DNA of 64,000 bases from the NCBI RefSeq assembly GCF_020536995.1, contig NC_068356.1, positions 24,533,809-24,597,808 on the forward strand. Reading direction: 5' to 3'. The first letter of the stretch is position 1, and each line of letters starts with the position of its first letter. The translations under genes and the position numbers were made by a program. This stretch comes from Dreissena polymorpha. Taxonomy: Eukaryota; Mollusca; Bivalvia; Myida; Dreissenidae. The notes beneath the pieces were generated by a model, which saw nothing but the letters and a program-made list of their open reading frames with translations, made no database searches and was not told the origin of the DNA. Shown in pieces: positions 49,125-60,293 of this stretch.

Positions 49125-52100
49125 ATTTTTTTTTTTTAAGATCATCTAATAAATGACCACCACACCCTCACACTATACGCCCCGTCCACCGACCACCCCC
49201 CCCAAAAAATTACAAAAAATACAAACATGGTTTAAAAACACAAATATTTATTTTTATTATTTTATTTTTGAAATACCGTTCAACCATCCCACCCAAGAAT
49301 CCCCCCCCCCCCCCCCCCCCCCCAAAAAAAAGGAAGATAATATAATAAATGACCACACCCCCCACACTATACACCCCTCTCCACTCCACCCCTCCCTCCT
49401 TTGTGATTGAAATTGAGATAGGTCCCTACACCTTTAAAAAGAAAAATAGATGAGCGGTCTGCACCCGCAAGGCCGTGCTCTTGTTTACTGTTGAATTGAG
49501 CTGAAAAGAATTAACAGGTCAAAAAAGTAAGTTAAAATGTGGTTACTGACCAATTATATGCAACTCATCTTGCTACCAGTTGTTTATAAAAATATATTTG
49601 ATATTACATATTTATGTCACCCAACCAGTCCTGTAAGCCGAAATGATCAGTAAAACAAAATGGTGTCTTTGTGTCGTATAAACGACTCTGCACTAAAACT
49701 AAATTTAGGTTCACATCGTACATGCATGACCGGTTGTCAAACGAAAGTATGGTTGATATTCAAATGCATTATTTTACTTTTTCCAGGATATTGTTTTAGT
49801 ATGTTGATGCTGCGTTAACAAATATAAGTGTATATGAAGTGAAAACACCAAAAATAAACAACGGTTGCGATGGACACCTATAAACTGTTAGATGCCCATA
49901 ATACCACTTTAACAAATACTCTTTTTCCGATTATGTGTTGAATAAATCCTAATATGTGTAGAAAATGAAAATAAATCAAGTACATTTTAATTGTGTGAAA
50001 TGATGTCTTGATCTCTTTTGGAGATGTTCATGACTTCTGGTTAAATTTGTATGATGACAAATTATTTTTTTATTATTTGTGTAGATTCACTGAATGGATA
50101 TTTGAATGCAACACAGAATACAGGATTTAGAAAGAAAACAAAGCATGAACACATTTTCTCCACAAAAGAACCAGTTGAGCTGTTTGTAAATGTAACAGAC
50201 AGTTTTAGAAGTCCCCCAACAATGATGTGTAATTGGTACATTGATGATAAATTATTAGAGACACACAATTGTTCGAAACTTGTTTGTGAGTTTAACAAAA
50301 CTGAGAGACACACAATTAAAGCTGTTGCCATGGTGAACACAGATGGGTATGAAGACTGCAGTGGGAAACGCTATGAAAAGGACCCAAATGGAACTTTTTA
50401 TATGACTGTTCACATGAAAGGTAACACTTTTTGCATTTTTAACCAGGTTTTCCGAAGGAAAAAACTGGTTATTAGATTGGCGAATGCGGGCGGGCTGGCT
50501 GGCTGGCTGGCGGGCTGGCGGAACAAGCTTGTCCGGGCCATAACTATGTCGTTCAATGTCAGATTTTAAAATCATTTGGCACATTTGTTCACCATCATTG
50601 GACGGTGTGTCGCGCGAAATAATTACGTCTATATCTCCAAGGTCAAGGTCACACTTTGAGTTCAAAGGTCAAAAATGGCCATAAATGAGCTTGTCCGAGC
50701 CATAACTATGTTGTTCATTGTCAGATTTTAAAATCATTTGGCACATTTGTTCACCATCATTGGACGGTGTGTCGCGCGAAATAATTACGTCGATATCTCC
50801 AAGGTCAAGGTCACACTTTGAGTTCAAAGGTAAAAAATAGCCATAAATGAGCTTGTCTGGGCTATAACTATGTCATTCATTTTGATATTTTAAAATCATT
50901 TGGCACATTTGTTCACCATCATGGGACGGTGTGTTGCACAAAAGAATCACGTCAATTTCTCCAATGTCAAGGTCGCCACGACTAAAAATAGATTTATTTT
51001 CAAACAAACTTACAAAGGGTGTTAATTTTGTTTGTTCATTTAAAAAGTTCAGTTTGAGTTGTCTCCCTTTATCAGATTTTTTTTCACAATGAAAACCTGG
51101 TTTTGTGACAATTTTGTCCCTTGTTCTATGTTAGATTTCAAGTTCATTATATTTAAGATAAAGCTGCTGATTTATTTAATTTCTTTAAAGGCATGACATT
51201 ACTTCATGGTAATTTTCACGTTGCTTGTGTGTTGTTTAACAGCTGAGATGTTTTGTTCTAGAAAACATGATTTCTGTGTCTTGGCATGTTATCAGATTTT
51301 ATCTATTGATATATTTATTGTTTGCAAAGATGAAACAGCAGTAACTGTTAAAAGGACTTGTTCAAAGATGTTCGTATTTTATAACAATATCATAATAATT
51401 TAAAATTATTATTAACAGAACATAAAAATTTGGAATAGTTTTTAAAAATTATTGTAACAAGATTAAAGACAAAGTATAAAATGTGCCAACTCTGAGGATC
51501 AAACCCGGGGCCTATAGAAGCAAAAGCTCACATGTTACCACTACACCATTCACATGTTACCACTACACCATTCACATGTTACCACTACACCATTCACATG
51601 TTACCACTACACCATTCACATGTTACCACTACACCATTCACATGTTACCACTACACCATTCACATGTTACCACTACACCATTCACATGTTACCACTACAC
51701 CATTCACATGTTACCACTACACCATTCACATGTTACCACTACACCATTCACATGTTACCACTACACCATTCACATGTTACCACTACACCATTCACATGTT
51801 ACCACTACACCATTCACATGTTACCACTACACCATTCACATGTTACCACTACACCATTCACATGTTACCACTACACCATTCACATGTTACCACTACACCA
51901 TTCACATGTTACCACTACACCATTCACATGTTACCACTACACCATTCGGGCTTTGGAAATCTGAAATGCATCTAATAATACATCTCAGTAATACAGATTT
52001 TTGCTAAGGAGTATTATTTTGCTTAAATAGTGCACTTTAGCTTTTGAATTTATGACAATTGTTTTGAAAATTGTCAGTTTGCCAAACTGAACAAATCCCT

Positions 52101-55100
52101 TTAATGAACATAATTCAATCAACTTCATATCTTATCATTATTTGTTATCATATTGATGTGTTGGGTATTAATAATGATTATTTGACTCATTCTTCTCTTG
52201 ATAACCTGACTTTAGTTTGTCAACTACTAACCTACTTGCATTTAAACAATTTCAAGGTTGATATAACAAAACAACTTTATCAGTTTATTGATAATCATGA
52301 TAATACTGTTTGGTAGTGTATATCTGACCCTCAAGTCTGTGCCATACATCAGCCATTTTTACAATCACTTGCCAAAAAGTCATGAGCCAGCATGTTGTGC
52401 ACATGACTAATAGAGGTCAAGGGCACACCTTAATGTCAATTTCAAAATATGGGGATCATACAGACAATCTGATTGTGTGGCCTGTAACTAAATCATTCAA
52501 TCATAAATTAAACACAACAATTTGCAACCATGTGGTATTTATTTGTCGGTAATAACATGTTGGATGCAATGTTATTCTTAAAAGTTCAGTGCTCAAAGTA
52601 TAGGCAAAAATTTAACTTCATCATTTAAATTGCAATTTAGAAATAACATGCCTATCTTGATCACCCTGTTCAGATAATGTAATGCATAATGCATACGCCT
52701 CAGTCTCAATGCTTGAGGTAACACTTATATTTGAATATTTATCAATGTAAATCTAACTGTGTGTACAAGTAAATTAAATAAAAAATAATTTTTTAAATAG
52801 TTTGCAAGTAAAATGCTAAATTTATTTAGGAATATCACTTTAAAAGTGAGACATGTATACATGTAATGCATTTTATTTAAGGGCAAGGGAATTAAAAAAT
52901 GTTACCTAAATTACTGATGTTGCCTTCAAGCATTCATAAAGTGAATTAGTAGCTACTGGGCATTGTGATGAAATTAGGTTATTGATAAAGTATTCACCCA
53001 TCAAGTCTGCTTCAACTTAACTGATAATACACGATGTAATATATTACTCTAATACCTAAGTATGTGTGGTTCCCTGTTTCATTTATTGTTTATGGCTTAT
53101 AGATTGTTACGGTTGAAGCAGTATGTTTAAGTGTTTAATATTTCAAAAGTGTTAACATATCAGTTGTATATTACATTCACTCATTTAACTGGTTGAAAAC
53201 ACCAGTAGTAAGCTTCTTTTCAACCATTCCTAGCTGGTTACCCCAGTTTTATTCACTTGTGAGTATTGTTTTCTTTTGTCCTTTAGGCTGTTGATCACCT
53301 GCCAAAAAATAAAATTGTAGAGGTAATATGCTAATCTATATCTCCTGCAAGTGTTCCACATTGTTTTATATGTGAATTTAAACACATACCGTAGTCTAGA
53401 TATCTGTTTTTAATCATGCCTGCTGAAGAAAACAAACATTCCATACTCAACAATTTTCTACATACGCACTTTGGTTTGCAGATCCTGTGGGTTACTTGTT
53501 TATGCTTGGCAATAAGACAGTTCAGCTGGGACAAGGTATCAACCTCACAGCCATCTGGCAGCAGGGAAGGTGGGTGACTCAGAATATATCAGTGTTACAA
53601 GTGTACTTGTGCAAATATTATTGTATTCTTCTCTTAACAATCTGTATTCACCTCATTAGAATCCATTAACAAAGAATCCTTCTGATAGTCATGTATATAA
53701 GCAAAAGTAAATAATAAATGTAACGTACTTATCAATAATCTTCGTTTAACCAAGGATTTCTGATTAAAAGGTAAAAAAGAGTAAAATCTTCCATTATTTT
53801 TAGCTCGGCTGTTTTCGGAGAAAACCTGAGGTATTGTCATAGCCAGCTCGTTGTGTCTTGTCCGTTTTCGTCCGGGTCGTGCTTAAACATTAACATTTTG
53901 TCTAGGTTTTGAACATTGGCTCTAAAATCAAAGTGCTTCAACCTACAACTTTGAAACTTCATATGAAGCTGCACCTTGATGAGTTCTACATGCCACACCC
54001 ATTTTTGGGTCACTTGGTCAAAGATCAAGGTCACTGTGACCTCTAAAAAAAAATAAAAAATTCTGACAAGCTTTCATCTATTCAAAACTGCACCCGCAGC
54101 GGAGGGTTGCACCCGTTATGTGGTGCTCTTGTTTAATGATAATGATAATTATATCTATTGTGTGCTCAACATTAAAAATTGAACATCTGCCTGTTATTTA
54201 ATTGCAGTCCTCCATTTAACTTCACCTGGCTACTGAAGGAAGAACATGGGGATAGGGTGCTGAACCATTTCAGTCACACTCTGACGAGCACCAGTTCTAA
54301 TATTTCTCTAAGTGCTAGCATGCTGCCAGCGGTTGGTCGATATGATCTTATGGTTTATGTAGAAAATGATGTGAGCATGATCTCTTACCGACAACTACTA
54401 CTAACAGTGCATAAAGAAAGAACAGGTACTTTACACTGGCTGTATTATAAGGTCTATTCTTCCTTGGTGAAGCAAACACTTATCCACATACCGGTAGTCC
54501 GGTACATCTGTTTGGATAGGTTTTTATTGAAAACATGTTTAGGCTTAGCCAGTCAGAAAGCCTGGAGTTCATAATGTGTTAATTGATTAAATTGTAATGT
54601 TTTGTTTTATATATAGTTTGGTTAAAGTTATGCCTTCATCATGATTTTTACTCACTTAAAAAAACATTAAAAACTACTGTGTTATGTCCTGAATTTAGAC
54701 AAGCAAGTCTGCAATATAGTGCACCATTTTCTATTTAGATTCATCTAGTTTAAAGTTTGTCAGCAGGATCATCTGAATTCTCTTGCATTTTGTCTTATGT
54801 TTTCGTTGTCACAATTACTGACTGAATACTGCACCATATGCAGGTTTTCATGTCAGAATAATAAGTAAAGCATCATGTCCAGAGACAGCTGTTGTTATGC
54901 CAAGGGTTAATTGTGAATGTCTTACCCTTTTCATGCAAAAGTAGGTCTTTTGCCAAATGCCGCTAGCGTAATTCAAGACCAGCCTACACATTTGCAGTCT
55001 GCTAATGAGACTATTAAACTATGCGTACCTTAATGGCAAAAAGCGTAGCTCCTGACCAGACTGCCCAATTGCTGCATTTTGCATAAGAGGTATTAAGACC

Positions 55101-55583
55101 CATTTTCATGTGATGTGGCTCATATAAGATAGATAAATGATAAGCACACTCAATCATAAACATTTGTGTGGAAAAATAATATTCACACTTTCACCAATTC
55201 ATTTCATAGTTAATTACTTGAATGCCTTCTGAGTGCATCATTAACTTTCAGACCCTGAGCACAGTCCGTACACCGTGGTGCTCTCAGTGATTGGTGGCTT
55301 GGTTACTATGACGATCATTGTTCTGGTGTTTGTGAAAGCGAGAGAGGTCCAAGAGAGACGCCGTCACATTGAGACTGCAGACTTTGACTTCCATCCTAAC
55401 CTGCTAAGCTCCAGCTATGTGGCCGCCGGCACTTCAGGTGAGACTGTGTCTGAAAAGTGGACAACTCTTCTGGGTAGGCTGGCTGGACTGTGCAAGTCTG
55501 CAGAGGGCATGTCCAAGATGTCAACCAGTGGCTACAAGCCTCTGAGAAAGTATGGTACTATGGAGGGATCAATCAATGCATAA
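43004..55583 (+). CDS. TMEM130-like (PMEL/GPNMB-type) type I membrane glycoprotein
   Basis: Coding exons are 43004-43103, 43524-43681, 44077-44221, 50085-50420, 53482-53569, 54208-54425 and 55252-55583. They total 1,377 nt, or 458 aa, with all junctions in frame (phases 1,0,1,1,2,1). Intron 1 is GC-AG; the others are GT-AG. Residues 1-33 hold a signal peptide (LCSIVLLTVTSVSVSA); a second in-frame Met at 11 could also start it. The outside part has about 13 N-glycosylation sequons. Residues ~247-345 fit a PKD-like Ig fold (GSPPFNFTWLL ... VGRYDLMVYVEN). A membrane helix covers ~356-376, followed by RRRH and an 82-residue tail starting ETADFDFHPNL. This layout and tail fit TMEM130-type proteins; distant PMEL or GPNMB relatives are possible. 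Function is unknown. Confidence 0.8.
43785..43841. repeat. Inverted repeat in intron 2 of TMEM130-like gene
   Basis: CATACCCATAATATATTGC on the left against GCAATATAATATGGGTATG on the right, with a central GTTAACAGTTAAC. It is probably a small foldback. Confidence 0.75.
44222..45217. other. TMEM130-like intron 3, first part
   Basis: Low-copy-looking AT-rich sequence with degraded family-type text (GAGGATAACTCAAACAGTAT, GGGAGGCATATAGTACTC). No boundary can be supported. Confidence 0.4.
45218..47097 (+). mobile_element. Family C repeat hosting a family A copy
   Basis: TTTAGCTCACCTGATTGCTC and CAGGTGAGC form the 5' end. Core units of about 150-165 bp carry CATCTTCATGAAACTTGGTC and AACATGGCCGCCAGT. 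The 3' end is TAGGTGAGC, GGGCCATCTTGGCCC and CTCTTGTTT. A family A element occupies 45911 to about 46967. Confidence 0.82.
45911..46967 (+). mobile_element. Family A repeat nested in family C, seven core units
   Basis: ATGCCCCCCCCCCC and CGAAGAAGAGGGGG, then about seven units with CCTAGGATCATGAAACTTCA and the four half-site block. The expected 3' hairpin end is missing. The last unit runs directly into family-C text near AGATAAAATAATGATG. Confidence 0.75.
47235..47614 (+). mobile_element. Family D repeat (pearl/HINE-like)
   Basis: TTTTTATGCCCCTGGTAGGG, GCAGTTGAACTGTCTGTC, the GCATGCATGTGTATCTCATG line twice, then GTGTTTCTGACGAACAC and ATCTCTTGTTT. It shows the uninterrupted GCAGT site that is split in the copy at 33031. 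Confidence 0.82.
48384..48772. mobile_element. CAG-type DNA transposon, 5-bp TSD ACTCT, inside family E
   Basis: CCCGTTTTTTTTTTCC at the left and CCAAAAAAAAACCTG at the right, flanked exactly by ACTCT (48379-48383, 48773-48777). The family-E sequence resumes in phase (ACTCTGG...GTCATTT). The left end has drifted from the usual CAGG. 389 bp. Confidence 0.72.
49021..49123. repeat. Very long poly-C tract
   Basis: A nearly uninterrupted run of C, with a few A, at about 49021-49123. A second run of about 24 C lies at 49300-49323. On the minus strand this makes a spurious glycine-rich frame. The length may be an assembly or polymerase-slippage artefact. Confidence 0.85.
49487..50084. other. TMEM130-like intron 3, last part
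   Basis: Unique-looking AT-rich intron sequence leading to the acceptor at 50084. Nothing further seen. Confidence 0.4.
50439..51125 (+). mobile_element. Family G repeat just after TMEM130-like exon 4
   Basis: AACCAGGTTTTCCGAAGG starts 20 bp after the exon 4 donor. Three core units and GAAAACCTGGTTTTGTGACA, TTTTGTCCCTTGTT follow, as in the copy at 30752. The two copies are very similar, so both are fairly recent. Confidence 0.82.
51483..51528 (-). other. tRNA-like B-box segment next to minisatellite
   Basis: On the minus strand GGTTTGATCC (one mismatch from the B-box consensus) follows the A-box-like TGGTGTAGTGG at about tRNA spacing. This marks a degraded tRNA or tRNA-derived SINE from which the adjacent array grew. 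Confidence 0.6.
51529..51946 (-). repeat. 22-bp minisatellite, 19 identical copies, each with a tRNA A box
   Basis: Nineteen exact tandem copies fill 418 bp in intron 4 of the TMEM130-like gene. On the minus strand the unit is AATGGTGTAGTGGTAACATG plus TG, containing the A-box-like TGGTGTAGTGG. Because 22 is not a multiple of 3, all three plus-strand frames stay open; these give spurious His/Thr-rich proteins. No variation between units means recent expansion. Confidence 0.95.
51950..53481. other. TMEM130-like intron 4, last part
   Basis: AT-rich unique intron sequence. Nothing coding or structured is supported. Confidence 0.4.
53808..54134 (+). mobile_element. Family F repeat in intron 5 of TMEM130-like gene
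   Basis: TTTAGCTCGGCTGTTTTCGG, one core unit (ACCTACAACTTTGAAACTTC, GGTCACTTGGTCAAAGATCA), GCACCCGTTATGTGGTGC and CTCTTGTTT. It ends 73 bp before exon 6. Confidence 0.8.
54426..55251. other. TMEM130-like intron 6
   Basis: Contains a repeat-like stretch (about 54880-55090) with AAGACCAGCCTACACATTTG and CCTGACCAGACTGCCCAATT, partly inverted. It is probably a degraded foldback. The rest is AT-rich. Confidence 0.4.
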
Positions 55584-55796
55584 TTCTGACTTGTGATTTA
55601 ACTTGTATAATTATTTTTTTCTAGTTAAACATGTGTGTAATTTTGCCTGAAAGAACAAATCAAAATCTGTTTATTATTATTTAGTTTTATGTAAATACCG
55701 TTTTGCGTTTTGGTAAGTTATTCATATCTGAGATTGTATTTAACTCATATCAGGTATTTGGCCATGTTTCGTTTATGGTTAATTCTTTATATATAT

Positions 55797-56422
55797 TTTT
55801 ATCTCAACTGGGCACAATGTGCTGTTAGAGCTTTTGTGATAACCTTTTGTCCATCATCTGTCGTTCATGATGCGTAGTCAACAATAACCTTGTGAATCTT
55901 TAGAGGCCACATTTTGTGCAAAATCTTCATGAAACTTGGTCAGAACATTTGTCCCAATGATAATTGACCAAACTTGGTCATGTGGGGTAAAAAATAGGTC
56001 ACTAGGTAAACTTAAAGAAAAAGCTTGTTGACACTCTAGAAATATTTATAACCCCAAATAATGAAACATGCACAGAACATTTGTAGTAATGATATTGAGT
56101 TTGAACATGGTTCTGGTCTATTATAAATCATGGCATCCAGGGGCAGGGCAGTTTTCCATATATGGTCGTATGAAAACCTTATGGAAATTCGACAAGTCTC
56201 ATTTATTGCCCAATCTTCATGATGCTTGCTTAGAAATGTGTTCTTATGCAATCTCGGCAAATTTCAAAATTAGTTTTGGTCCATTGGAAGATACGGCTGC
56301 CAGTAGACATAGAAGTTTTCTTCATATGGCAATAGTTACACCTTGTGAACACTCTGCATAAAACATTTATTTCCCAATCATCATGGCGCTTGCTCAGGTG
56401 AGTGACCAATATCCTTTTGTTT
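55797..56422 (+). mobile_element. Family C repeat (diverged)
   Basis: GGGCACAATGTGCTGTTAGA at the 5' end, core lines AATCTTCATGAAACTTGGTC and GTAAACTTAAAG, then GCTCAGGTGAGTGACC and ATCCTTTTGTTT at the 3' end. It lies just past the TMEM130-like stop codon, probably in or beyond its 3' UTR. Confidence 0.6.
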
Positions 56423-57594
56423 AATATAATGCAGCTTGTTATGTTTTTGAGAAAAAAAAAGTTATGTTTCATGAAGAGTGTTTTGACAAACATAGTAAGT
56501 TATTAACAGCAAGGTATAGTAATATTGAAATCCAGTATATTTCAACTTGCACAACCCTTTAACGAGGTCCTCTGTTTTTCAGTTGCATAGCATTAACAAT
56601 TTAGTTTCTTATGTGCTTGTGACATAAGATTATATTTGCTGGTTTTAATAATAACTTTGCAAAACAGTGATTGCTGTGGGTTATTTATACTTTGATTTCC
56701 ACCTTAGCAGTATACATATATACATACATTTGAGACATCTATCTACACACATGTTTCTCACCTAATCTAAGTCATGTCTATATTCTCCAAGGCACTCGTA
56801 GATAAACAATCAACACATGTGACATTATGTTCTTGTATAGCTCACTTAGCTTAACTTAACCATGAACATGCAGGCAAAAAGTAACTAAACCTCCTGGTGG
56901 CAATGTTAATTGATGAAATGCAATTAATGTGTTCCCTATGAAAAAGAGTCACTGAACAACTATTAATGTAAAATACCAATCAAATCATGTGGTTGGTTGC
57001 GACTGCTAGTGAGATCATGATTGTAGTATACATTCTATTATTATTCTTTTGTGCACCTGAGAAAACTTTGCAGATGAAGAATCTTCTGTGTGATGAATAG
57101 CAATGATCTCTCATATCCTAGTGGCCATTTCATCTACTGGTATGTTTGCCGCACAGTTGCAAGTGTAAGATGTACTTTCTAATGTTATTTTGAAACTCAA
57201 ATGTGGATGTTGCTTCTTCATATTTTTTACTGAAACTGGACATTAAATTGTTGCAAATGCAATTCCATTTAACATTGCAACAGCAACTGCAGTGCAAGCA
57301 TATGTGAACCAGCTTTTATAATAAGTATTATCACACATTTGTTTACAGATTCTGCTAAAACATGAGTAATTAAAGTTGAAGTAAAGCACACTTCTTAAAT
57401 ATATTCTTTGAATATGACACATTTTGTGATTTCCTTTGCGTGTTAGTGTAGTTTTATGTTGACATATACAAGAATGTGCAATAGCAATTTGATGGATGAA
57501 TTGTATGTAAAAGTTCACTTCTTATGAAGAGTGACTAGATTTGACATCTGTGATATTTCTTATTTGATTGTCAGAATCTTTGATCTAACATATA
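56423..57594. other. Unique AT-rich DNA
   Basis: No gene, RNA or bounded repeat supported. Confidence 0.4.
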
Positions 57595-60021
57595 TTTATG
57601 CCCCTTTCAAAGAAGAGGGGAGTATATTGTTTTGCTGGATGTCTGTCTGTCTGTCGGTAGACCAGTTGGTTTTTGAGCAATAACTCATAAACGAATTTGC
57701 TGATTTGCTTGATACTTCACATGCACATTAGGCTTGGACAGTTGATGACCCCTATTGAATTTGGTCTATAGGTCAAAGGTCACTGTCACAATAAGTGTCA
57801 AAATTGTTTCCGATCAATAACTCAAAAACTAAACAAATGACCAATTGGTTTGATACTTCACATGTGCATTGGCCTTGGACAGTAGATTACCCCTTTTTAG
57901 CTCACCTGTCACGAAGTGACATGGTGAGCTTCTATGACCGTGTGATGTCCGGCGTCCGTATGTGCGTGCATGTATGCTTGCGTCCTTCAACAATTTAATT
58001 GTGTAGACAGTAGAGGTTACAGTTTTCATCCAATCTTTATGAAATTTGGTCAGAATGTTTATCTTGCTGATATCTGGGTTGGGATTGTATTTGGGTCATC
58101 TGGAGTCAAAATCTAGGTCACTAGGTCAAAAACTAGGTCACATAATAGGTCAAATAATAGAAAAACCTTGTGTAGACAATAGAGGTCGCAGTTTTCATCC
58201 AATCTTTATGAAATTTGGTCAGAATGTTTATCTTGATGAAATCTGGGTTGGGGTTGTATTTGGGTCATCTGGAGTCAAAACTAGGTCAAACACTAGGTCA
58301 AATAATAGAAAAACCTTGTGTAGACAATAGAGGTCGCAGTTTTCATCCAATCTTTATGAAATTTGGTCAGAATGTTTATCTTGATGAAATCTGGGTTGGG
58401 GTTGTATTTGGGTCATCTGGAGTCAAAACTAGGTCAAACACTAGGTCAAATAATAGAAAAACTTTGTGTAGACAGTAGAGGTCACAGTTTACATCCAATC
58501 TTTATGAAATTTGGACTCAGAATGTTTGTCTTGATGAAATCTGGGTTGGGAATGTATTTGGGTCATCTGGGGTCAAAATCTAGGTCACTAGGTCAAATGG
58601 TAGAAAAACCTTGTGTAGACAGTAGAGGTCACAGTTTTCATCCAATCTTTATGAAATTTTGTCAGAATGTTTATCTTGATAAAATCTGGGTTGGGATTAT
58701 ATTGGGGTCATCTGGGGTCAAAAACTAGGTCATTAGGTACAAAACTAGGTCAAATAATAGAAAAACCTTGTGAAGACAATAGAGGTCGCAGTTTTCGTCC
58801 AATCTTTATGAAATTTGGTCAGAATGTTTATCTTGATAAAATCTGGGTTGGGATTGTATTTGGGTCTTCTGAGGTCAAAAACTAGGTCACTAGGTCAAAT
58901 AATAGAAAAACCGTCAACAATTTGTTTGTGTAGACAGTAGAGGTCACAGTTTTCATCCAATCTTTTTGAAATTTGGTCAGAATGTTTATCTCTATGAAAT
59001 CTGGGTTGGGATTGTATTTGGGTCATCTGGGGTCAAAAACTAGGTCACTAGGTCAAAAACTAGGTCACTAGGTCAAATAATAGAAAAACCTTGTATAGAC
59101 AATAGAGGTCACAGTTTTCATCCAATCTTTATGAAATTTGGTCAGAATGTTTATCTTGATGAAATCTGGGTTGGTATTGTATTTGGGTCATCTGGGGTTA
59201 AAAACTAGGTCACTAGGTCAAATAATAGAAAAACCTTGTGTAGACAATAGAGGTCACAGTTTTCATCCAATCTTTATAAAATTTGATCAGAATGTTTATC
59301 TTGATAAAATCTGGGTTGGTATTGTATTTGGGTCACCTGGGGTCAAAAACTAGGTCACTAGGTCATATAATAGAAAAACCTTGTGTAGACAATAGAGGTC
59401 ACAGTTTTCATCTAATCTTTTTGAAATTTGGTCAGAATGTTTATCTTGATGAAATCTGGGTTGGGATTGTATTTAGTTAGTCAGGTGAGCGATTCAGGGC
59501 CATCATGGCCATCTTGTTTGAAATTGGGGTCTCTAGGTCAAAGGTCAATGTCACTTTCTTTAGTTTCACAATAAGTGTGAAAAAATCGTTTCTGATCAAT
59601 AACTTGTCAACAAATTGGTTGATAGGCTTGATACTTCCTATGTGCATTGGGCGTGGGCAGTAGATGACCCCTATTAAAATTCGGGTCAATAGGTCAACGT
59701 CATAATAAGTGTGAAAATCGTTTCTGATCAATAACTTTTTATCAAATCAACCAATTGGCTTGATACTTCCCATGTGCATTGGCCTTGGACAGTAGATGGC
59801 CCCTATGGAAATTAAGGTCACTAGGTCAAATGTCAAGGGCACTGTCACAGTAAGTGTGAAAAATCATTTGTGATCAATAACTAGTCAACTAATTGACCGA
59901 TTGGCTGTATACTTTGCATGTGTGTTGGCCTTGGACAGTTAATGACCCCTATTGAAATTAGGGTCACTAGATCAAAGCGTAGTTTTTGGGGGCATATGTC
60001 TCTGAGAGCAGAGCTCTTGTT
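57595..60021 (+). mobile_element. Family B repeat split by family C
   Basis: The 5' part (57595-57895: ATGCCCC, AAAGAAGAGG, GATCAATAACTCAAAAAC) and 3' part (59520-60021: GAAATTGGGGTCTCTAGG to GGGGGCATATGTCTC, CTCTGAGAGCAGAG, CTCTTGTT) belong to one family B copy. The family C copy lies between them, within what should be CCCCTATTGAAATTGGGGTC. Confidence 0.82.
57896..59519 (+). mobile_element. Family C repeat with about ten tandem ~148-bp units
   Basis: TTAGCTCACCTGTCACGAAG and GACATGGTGAGC at the 5' end. About ten units marked by AATCTTTATGAAATTTGGTC follow (near 58032, 58200, 58348, 58496, 58644, 58800, 58960, 59125, 59268, 59416). The 3' end is TCAGGTGAGC, GGGCCATCATGGCC and ATCTTGTTT. Units carry AGGTCACTAGGTCA. 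Confidence 0.85.
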
Positions 60022-60289
60022 CAGTTACGTGTCCTAATGATCTACCGGTGTTTTGTACATTGTAGATATATTTTTTTATAGATTGTGTCCCAATAACTTC
60101 CAATTATTCTCATACACATAGTTTTAAAATCATGTCCCAAATATCTCTCATTATTATCGTACATTGTCGTTTGTTTTGACTATATTTTTTATACAGAGTC
60201 TTTTGTTCCTTCATGCAAAATGAATTTTGTCCACAAACAGATTCCACATGTACCAGAATGTGACCTGATTTTGCATATGTTTTGAATGC
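60022..60289. other. AT-rich spacer
   Basis: Nothing supported; a variant TTTTGTTCCTTCATGC line only. Confidence 0.35.
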
Positions 60290-60293
60290 TTAA

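Larger units (their letters stand above)
47674..49486 (+). mobile_element. Family E repeat with nested transposon and poly-C tracts
   Basis: TTAAGCTCATCTTTTTT and GAGCTATTGTCATCACC at the start. Three core units of about 170 bp carry GGTTAAGTTTTGTGTTTAGG and GGCATTTTGACAGAATTATG. AGATGAGC near the end is inverted to the 5' GCTCATCT, followed by GCACCCGCAAGGCCGTGC and TCTTGTTT. It contains an inserted element (48384-48772) and two long poly-C runs. Confidence 0.78.

Noticed and set aside
48930-49145. Glycine-rich protein on the minus strand
   Set aside because: It is only the translation of a poly-C tract.
51529-51946. CRISPR-like direct repeat array
   Set aside because: The units are contiguous with no spacers, and the genome is eukaryotic.
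51483-52007. Long His/Thr-rich repeat proteins in three plus-strand frames
   Set aside because: They are translations of a 22-bp minisatellite whose length is not a multiple of three; all frames are open by construction.
58046-59480. Series of similar ~70-120 aa reading frames
   Set aside because: They repeat with the ~148-bp core units of a family C element and have no coding-type conservation.
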